A stretch of 64,000 nucleotides of DNA from assembly GCF_020991415.1 (NCBI RefSeq), contig NZ_JAJMOY010000004.1, positions 434,001-498,000 of the forward strand. Reading direction: 5' to 3'. How positions within the stretch are numbered: the first letter of the stretch is position 1; each line of letters begins with the position of its first letter. The DNA is from Flavobacterium sp. ENC (GTDB lineage Bacteria > Bacteroidota > Bacteroidia > Flavobacteriales > Flavobacteriaceae). Shown in pieces: positions 59,925 to 64,000 of the stretch. The notes beneath the pieces were generated by a model. The model had not been told where the DNA came from, did not search any database, and worked only from the letters and a program-made list of their open reading frames with translations. The position numbers were made by a program, and so were the translations under genes.

Positions 59925-60626
59925 ATGTTGTATTCCGCTTTTATATTCGGATTAATTAGTAGTTTTCACTGCATTGGAATGTGCGGTCCCATTGCTATAA
60001 TGCTGCCTGTTGATCGCCAGAATGAGGCAAAGAAAGTAACTCAAATTGTAACCTATCATTTGGGAAGATTAACGGCTTATTCAACTATCGGGTTAATTTT
60101 CGGATTGTTGGGGAGAGTTTTTTTTCTGGCAGGATTACAACAAAAACTGTCCATCTTTATTGGTTTGGCCATGATACTCGTAGTTTTGATTCCGGAAAAG
60201 ATATTCTCAAAATACAATTTTTCAAAACCGGTATACAAAGTCATTTCGAAAATAAAATCAGGTTTGGGAGCTCATTTTAAAAACAGGAGTTACAAATCAC
60301 TTTTTATAATTGGCTTATTAAACGGATTTCTCCCTTGCGGAATGGTTTATGTCGCTTTATTTGGAGCTATAGCAATGCAAAGTGCCGGCTTAGGAGTTTT
60401 GTATATGCTTCTCTTTGGAATTGGAACCGTACCGTTAATGACAATTGTATTATACGTTAATTCGATACTGACAGTATCTTTTCGAAATAGAATTCAAAAA
60501 GTAATTCCTTATGTAGCAGTAGTCATTGGAGTGCTGTTTATATTAAGGGGGCTAGGGCTGGGCATTCCTTATATATCTCCTTCAAATATGAGTTTATTTG
60601 TGCAGCAGACTCCAAATTGCCATTAA
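59925..60626 (+). CDS. SafE/TauE-like membrane protein with conserved cysteine-histidine motif
   Basis: 233 residues and about six membrane helices. The N-terminal motif FHCIGMCGP (H15, C16, M19, C20) and GFLPCGMVY (C138, M140) lie in hydrophobic helices and look like metal ligands, as in CcdA/DsbD- and copper-handling proteins. It is often listed as a sulfite exporter, but the place at the end of the cco operon makes copper or thiol transfer for the oxidase more likely; that is inference. It converges with hemN with 11 bp between. Confidence 0.82.
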   Translation: MLYSAFIFGLISSFHCIGMCGPIAIMLPVDRQNEAKKVTQIVTYHLGRLTAYSTIGLIFGLLGRVFFLAGLQQKLSIFIGLAMILVVLIPEKIFSKYNFSKPVYKVISKIKSGLGAHFKNRSYKSLFIIGLLNGFLPCGMVYVALFGAIAMQSAGLGVLYMLLFGIGTVPLMTIVLYVNSILTVSFRNRIQKVIPYVAVVIGVLFILRGLGLGIPYISPSNMSLFVQQTPNCH

Positions 60627-60637
60627 AATAGTTTTAT

Positions 60638-62002
60638 TTAGATAGTCATCGAAAACAAATTAGTTTCCGGTGATTTTCTTTTTAAATGTAAATCAAATGC
60701 CATACAAATATTACGGACAAAAGGTTTTCCGGCTTCCGTGATTGTGATTTTATTTTCTTCAATGCAAATTAAATTATCCTTTTCCAATTCTTTCAAATTG
60801 AATAAAACATCAGAAAGATCATTAAAACGAAGACTTTCTTCATTCCAGGAGGTTTCAAATTCACAGGTTAGATTTAAGATATGTTTTCTAATAATCAGAT
60901 CTTCATTAGTAAGGATATGACCTTTCACAACTGGTAATTTATCCCATTCCAGTAATTGATAATAATCTTCGATATTTTTAGTGTTTTGCGCAAAGCTGTA
61001 CCAGCTGTCACTAATAGAAGAAACTCCTAATCCAATCATAAGCTGAGTTTTGGAAGCACTGTAGCCCATAAAATTTCTATGCAGTTTATTATTTTGGGAT
61101 GCTTTGTATAAATTATCAGAAGTTAAGGCAAAATGATCCATTCCAATTTCGTGATAGCCGTTTTTCGCAAGCAATTGTTTTCCGATTTCATACAGTTTTC
61201 GCTTTTCGGCATCTTTTGGAAGGTTTTCGTCATTAAAACCACGCTGTCCGTTTCCCTTTATCCAGGGTACATGAGCATAGCTGTAAAAAGCCAGTCGATC
61301 CGGTTTTAGGGAATTTGTTTTCTCCACGGTATCCACTATATTTTCGATATTCTGAAAAGGCAAACCAAAGATCAGATCGTGTCCTATAGAAGTGTAGCCT
61401 ATTTCTTTTGCCCAAAAAGTTACTTTCGCCACATTGTGAAAAGGCTGTATTCTATGAATCGCTTTCTGAACTTTTTCGGCATAATCCTGAACACCAAAAC
61501 TTACACGACGGAAACCGAGTTCATATAATTTTTTAAGTTGTTCGTACGTCGTATTATTAGGATGGCCTTCAAAACTAAATTCATAATGCGCCGCTTTATT
61601 GGCAAAGCAAAAAATGCCATTGATAAGATGTTCTAAATTATTTGAAGAAAAAAACGTAGGAGTACCTCCGCCTAAATGTATTTCTTTTATAAATGGCTTT
61701 TCCGGAAGTAATCTGCAATATAAACTCCATTCTTTTAAAAGTGCTTTTATATACGTTTCCTCAACAGCATGATTTTTCGTAATTCGTTTATTGCAGCCGC
61801 AAAACGTACACATGCTTTCGCAAAATGGCAAATGGATGTATAGGCTGATTCCGTTTTCAGAATTGCTTTCTGAAAATGATTTTTGAAAGGACTCTATCCA
61901 CTTTTGTTCTGTAAAACCGTTTTCATCCCAATACGGAACTGTTGGATAACTGGTATATCTTGGGCCAGGAACGTTGTATTTTTGAGTGAGGGAAATTTTC
62001 AT
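60638..62002 (-). CDS. hemN: Oxygen-independent coproporphyrinogen III dehydrogenase HemN
   Basis: 454 residues from the ATG at 62002. Radical-SAM site C61-x3-C65-x2-C68 (PFCESMCTFCGC), then EIHLGGGTPTF near 112 and a HemN C-terminal domain. It oxidises coproporphyrinogen III to protoporphyrinogen IX without O2, for haem supply at low oxygen. A TTG at 62026 is in frame, but it lies next to the -7 element, so the ATG is chosen. An FNR-like site is 51 bp upstream of it, which links it to the cbb3 genes. Confidence 0.95.
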   Translation of the reverse strand: MKISLTQKYNVPGPRYTSYPTVPYWDENGFTEQKWIESFQKSFSESNSENGISLYIHLPFCESMCTFCGCNKRITKNHAVEETYIKALLKEWSLYCRLLPEKPFIKEIHLGGGTPTFFSSNNLEHLINGIFCFANKAAHYEFSFEGHPNNTTYEQLKKLYELGFRRVSFGVQDYAEKVQKAIHRIQPFHNVAKVTFWAKEIGYTSIGHDLIFGLPFQNIENIVDTVEKTNSLKPDRLAFYSYAHVPWIKGNGQRGFNDENLPKDAEKRKLYEIGKQLLAKNGYHEIGMDHFALTSDNLYKASQNNKLHRNFMGYSASKTQLMIGLGVSSISDSWYSFAQNTKNIEDYYQLLEWDKLPVVKGHILTNEDLIIRKHILNLTCEFETSWNEESLRFNDLSDVLFNLKELEKDNLICIEENKITITEAGKPFVRNICMAFDLHLKRKSPETNLFSMTI

Positions 62003-62023
62003 AAAAGTGGATTTTGAATCTGT

Positions 62024-62031
62024 CAAAATTA
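62024..62031 (-). promoter_or_regulatory. -7 element of hemN
   Basis: TAATTTTG on the minus strand, the same box as at ccoS. Its last base is 36.5 bp from the FNR-like site centre. Confidence 0.6.
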
Positions 62032-62053
62032 GTTGTTGAGGTTAACAGATAAA

Positions 62054-62067
62054 ATGATAATTGTCAT
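62054..62067 (-). promoter_or_regulatory. FNR-like operator in the hemN promoter
   Basis: ATGATAATTGTCAT (plus strand), a perfect reverse complement of the ccoS site. Centre 62060.5, 51 bp from the hemN ATG. Confidence 0.75.
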
Positions 62068-62077
62068 ATAAGCAGTA

Positions 62078-62106
62078 TAAAAAAAGAGACCCATAATTGG
62101 GTCTCT
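62078..62106 (-). terminator. Terminator of the 62129 gene
   Basis: Perfect eight-base stem AGAGACCC/GGGTCTCT with a six-base loop, and a T-run on the minus strand. It isolates hemN from the gene upstream. Confidence 0.8.
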
Positions 62107-62128
62107 CCGGTGAATTAAATAACTAACA

Positions 62129-62599
62129 TTAAATAGAATCCTGAATGATTTTAAGCCATTTTTTTGCAAATAAATGATCTTGATAGGCACTTATTTGTTT
62201 GATACGGTCGTCGTCGAAATCATAAAAAGGAATTACGATTTTCTTTGAGTTTTCTCTTTCCTGAAATTCAAAATCAATTTTCAGGATAGTATCTGAATTT
62301 GAGTCAGAAGTTAAAACCAGCTTACAGGATGAAACCGTCTTCAAATCAACATATATTGATTCCTGTTGATTGGGATTGAAATTCATAAGAATGAATTTTC
62401 TGTTTTTCTGATCTATGGTAAGTGTTTTATTACTTTGAGATTCTGTTAAATCAAAATCCTGTGGATGATTTGGATTGAATCTTTTTTTTATATCTAGAAT
62501 TTTTGCCTTGTTGACAGCACTTGTCCGTGCAGAAAAATATATTGGGATGGCTACTATGATCGCAATCACAATACCAATTATAGTTACACTTGTATCCAT
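62129..62599 (-). CDS. Membrane-anchored protein of unknown function
   Basis: 156 residues. N-terminal membrane helix (about 5-23, TIIGIVIAIIVAIPIYF), then a soluble domain of about 130 residues with alternating strands (SIYVDLKTVSSCKLVL and ILKIDFEFQERENSKKIVIPF). I do not recognise a named family. It has a terminator 22 bp after its stop, so it is a transcription unit of its own with 103 bp upstream. Confidence 0.7.
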   Translation of the reverse strand: MDTSVTIIGIVIAIIVAIPIYFSARTSAVNKAKILDIKKRFNPNHPQDFDLTESQSNKTLTIDQKNRKFILMNFNPNQQESIYVDLKTVSSCKLVLTSDSNSDTILKIDFEFQERENSKKIVIPFYDFDDDRIKQISAYQDHLFAKKWLKIIQDSI

Positions 62600-62702
62600 T
62601 TTTGTTTTATTAATTGAATGAAATAATAAACGGTTTTCGTTTTGAAAACAGTTTAACGACTTGAGAAGAAAGGATTCTTCCGATTAAGATTTCAAGAAAT
62701 AA

Positions 62703-63050
62703 TTACCAAAAATAATGGAAGGGAAAGAGCAGGAGTAATACTTTTTTGCTCTGATTTAAATACTGATTGGAAAAATTTGTTACTGATTTAACAGCCTGAT
62801 GACCTGAAATGGTGATCAATATCGCATCAAACCATTTCGCTACACCTGTGTAGTTGGTTTTGATATGTGCAGCAAAATGGTAACTTGCATGAGGCTGTAT
62901 AAAAGCTAACGAATCGGGTGTTTCAACAGAAAAGGTAGTATCCGTTTTTTGACTTTCGTTTTTTTCTACGGCAATATCATTCGCTTGGGAAGCGAAGAAA
63001 GCTATAATCAAAAGTGAAACAAAGATGACGGTTTTACGAATCCAATTCAT
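62703..63050 (-). CDS. Small exported or membrane-linked protein of unknown function
   Basis: 115 residues. A hydrophobic N-terminus (about 7-20, ending in FFASQA) reads as a signal peptide; the next 40 residues are Ser/Thr/Glu-rich, and a later segment (HYFAAHIKTNYTGVA-like) and a hydrophobic end (KVLLLLFPFHYFW) follow. The C-terminus may hold a second membrane segment. No family recognised. Confidence 0.55.
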   Translation of the reverse strand: MNWIRKTVIFVSLLIIAFFASQANDIAVEKNESQKTDTTFSVETPDSLAFIQPHASYHFAAHIKTNYTGVAKWFDAILITISGHQAVKSVTNFSNQYLNQSKKVLLLLFPFHYFW

Positions 63051-63171
63051 ATTGGCGAAATTAACTCATAAAACACAATTAAAGAAATTTTACAGTATTA
63101 ATTAACACTGAAGTGATGCGTTATTATCTTATCCTCAATCGTTTTTTGGTACAATTGAGGATAAAACAATG

Positions 63172-63594
63172 TTATTGTTGCATTCTGAAATAATAATCAG
63201 CAGAGTGTTTTCCCCCTCCGTAAAATAAAAAGAAAATACAAACCAATAATACAATTACTGCTAAAATTAAACTTTCAGAGTGCATATGTCCCAGAGAGTT
63301 AACCAAAACAGCTCCAAATAATATCGGTAGCTGTGCTGCAATCGCCCAGCGGGTAAGTAATCCGAAGAAGATCATAATTCCTCCAATCATATGGGCTGGT
63401 GCAATGTAATGTAAAAGGAACATTCCGCCTCCAAATTGGTCTATGGGAGAAATTAAATCATGCAGATACTGAACGTTGGTTACAAATGAAATTCCTTTCA
63501 TAAATAAAAAAACACCCAATACAATACGTACTAAATCAACTGGTAAATAAGTGTGCGCATTAGCCCATTTATTTAAGCTTTTTACATTTTCCAT
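63172..63594 (-). CDS. DoxX-family membrane protein
   Basis: 140 residues and four predicted membrane helices. The start VDLVRIVLGVFLFMKGISFV and the segment HMIGGIMIFFGLLTRWA are typical of the DoxX/MauE-like group. Members work in quinone or thiosulfate oxidation or in stress protection; which one applies here cannot be told. It is a single gene in a region with small envelope proteins. Confidence 0.82.
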   Translation of the reverse strand: MENVKSLNKWANAHTYLPVDLVRIVLGVFLFMKGISFVTNVQYLHDLISPIDQFGGGMFLLHYIAPAHMIGGIMIFFGLLTRWAIAAQLPILFGAVLVNSLGHMHSESLILAVIVLLVCIFFLFYGGGKHSADYYFRMQQ

Positions 63595-63713
63595 GATACT
63601 ACGTGATTAAAATTGTATACTAAGTTACTAATTTTTAATCATATATCCATTTTTAAGTGCCTGAAAATAAGTTTTTTACTTTTTATTTAACGCATTTTAA
63701 GAATCCCTTAAAA

Positions 63714-64000
63714 TTAAACCTGAATGACACCCAAATTAAATGCTTTTTGAATAGGGGCGTGATTGGCTGCCTCGATACCCATCGAAATCCATGTTCTGGT
63801 ATCTAATGGATCAATAATAGCATCGGTCCATAATCTTGAAGCTGCATAATACGGTGAAGTCTGCTCATCGTATCGTGCTTTTATTTTGGCAAATAATTCT
63901 GCTTCTTTGGCTTCATCTACAATTTCACCTTTTGCTTTAAGCGAAGAAGCTTCAATCTGAGCGAGTACTTTTGCGGCCTGAGTTCCTCCCATAACGGCAA
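63714..64000 (-). CDS. Acyl-CoA carboxylase, carboxyltransferase (beta) subunit, C-terminal end (5' end outside window)
   Basis: Open to the right end. The seen 94 residues read AVMGGTQAAKVLA, a charged helix, then TSPYYAASRLWTDAIIDPLDTRTWI. This is the C-terminal end of the carboxyltransferase of methylcrotonoyl-, propionyl- or related acyl-CoA carboxylases, with D-P-x-D-T-R and the SRLW-x-D-A phrase that favours methylcrotonoyl-CoA carboxylase. It would take part in leucine or odd-chain acid breakdown; the substrate pocket lies outside the window. Confidence 0.78.
   Translation of the reverse strand, partial: AVMGGTQAAKVLAQIEASSLKAKGEIVDEAKEAELFAKIKARYDEQTSPYYAASRLWTDAIIDPLDTRTWISMGIEAANHAPIQKAFNLGVIQV

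Noticed and set aside
59925..60626. Firm call as a sulfite exporter
   Set aside because: The family name TauE/SafE is broad, and the operon position and Cys/Met/His motifs point to oxidase assembly; the substrate is left open.
62003..62026. TTG start for HemN eight codons upstream
   Set aside because: The codon lies next to the -7 promoter element, so it would not be part of the message; the ATG at 62002 has the same distance to its FNR-like site as the other two genes.

Overview
The window is chromosomal DNA of a Flavobacterium-like member of the Bacteroidota. The evidence is low GC, a protein ending in a type IX secretion sorting domain, many small lipoproteins, promoters of the Bacteroidota type (TTTG, about 19 bp, TAnnTTTG), few Shine-Dalgarno sites, and several protein families that I know mainly from Flavobacteriaceae. 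There is no tRNA, rRNA, CRISPR array, IS element or prophage that I can support. Two genes run off the ends: a topoisomerase IV/gyrase A subunit on the left and an acyl-CoA carboxylase beta subunit on the right.

Layout. 1-3.2 kb: topoisomerase subunit, a secreted seven-repeat RCC1 beta-propeller, then a 1.24-kb array of 248-bp repeats made of palindromes. 3.2-9.8 kb: a di-haem cytochrome c peroxidase lipoprotein with a PhoX-like lipoprotein upstream, and a DnaQ-type exonuclease with a cNMP/CBS/DUF294 protein. 10-30 kb: housekeeping and small genes (DinB-like, pentapeptide repeat, MurQ, ZIP transporter, rRNA methyltransferases RlmL-like and RlmD, histidine kinase, aldo/keto reductase, CysM and serine acetyltransferase, Smr protein, cysteine desulfurase, YrdC/Sua5). 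Their junctions hold unusual degenerate 7-8-bp repeats, often in inverted orientation, that probably act as terminators. 29-35 kb: a tightly packed cassette of acyl carrier protein, two KAS III-type ketosynthases, a Rieske oxygenase, a short-chain reductase and a NeuD/PglD-like acyltransferase, divergent from a DegT sugar aminotransferase. I infer that it makes a short hydroxylated acyl group and attaches it to an amino sugar. 35-42.7 kb: glycosyltransferases, a GT9 heptosyltransferase-like protein and a Kdo/WaaP-type kinase, which fit LPS core and surface glycan assembly. 42.7-51 kb: DapD, PAS protein, RuvX, Mqo, a YccS-like FUSC protein, peptide deformylase, DUF5606 protein and MazG.

51-62 kb is a respiratory block for low oxygen: an FNR/CRP regulator, the copper ATPase CcoI, CcoS, a fused CcoNO, a 58-residue CcoQ, monohaem CcoP, CcoG, a FixH-like protein, a SafE-like membrane protein and oxygen-independent HemN. 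Three near-identical palindromes (TGAYAAWTRTCA-like) lie about 50 bp before the start codons of ccoI, ccoS and hemN. Each is centred 36.5-37.5 bp upstream of the last base of a -7 element. This is the spacing of a class II activator site and points to a local FNR regulon.

The two most noteworthy systems are the acyl-modification cassette (30.3-35.1 kb) and the FNR-cbb3-HemN regulon. The repeat families at gene junctions are a third unusual property.
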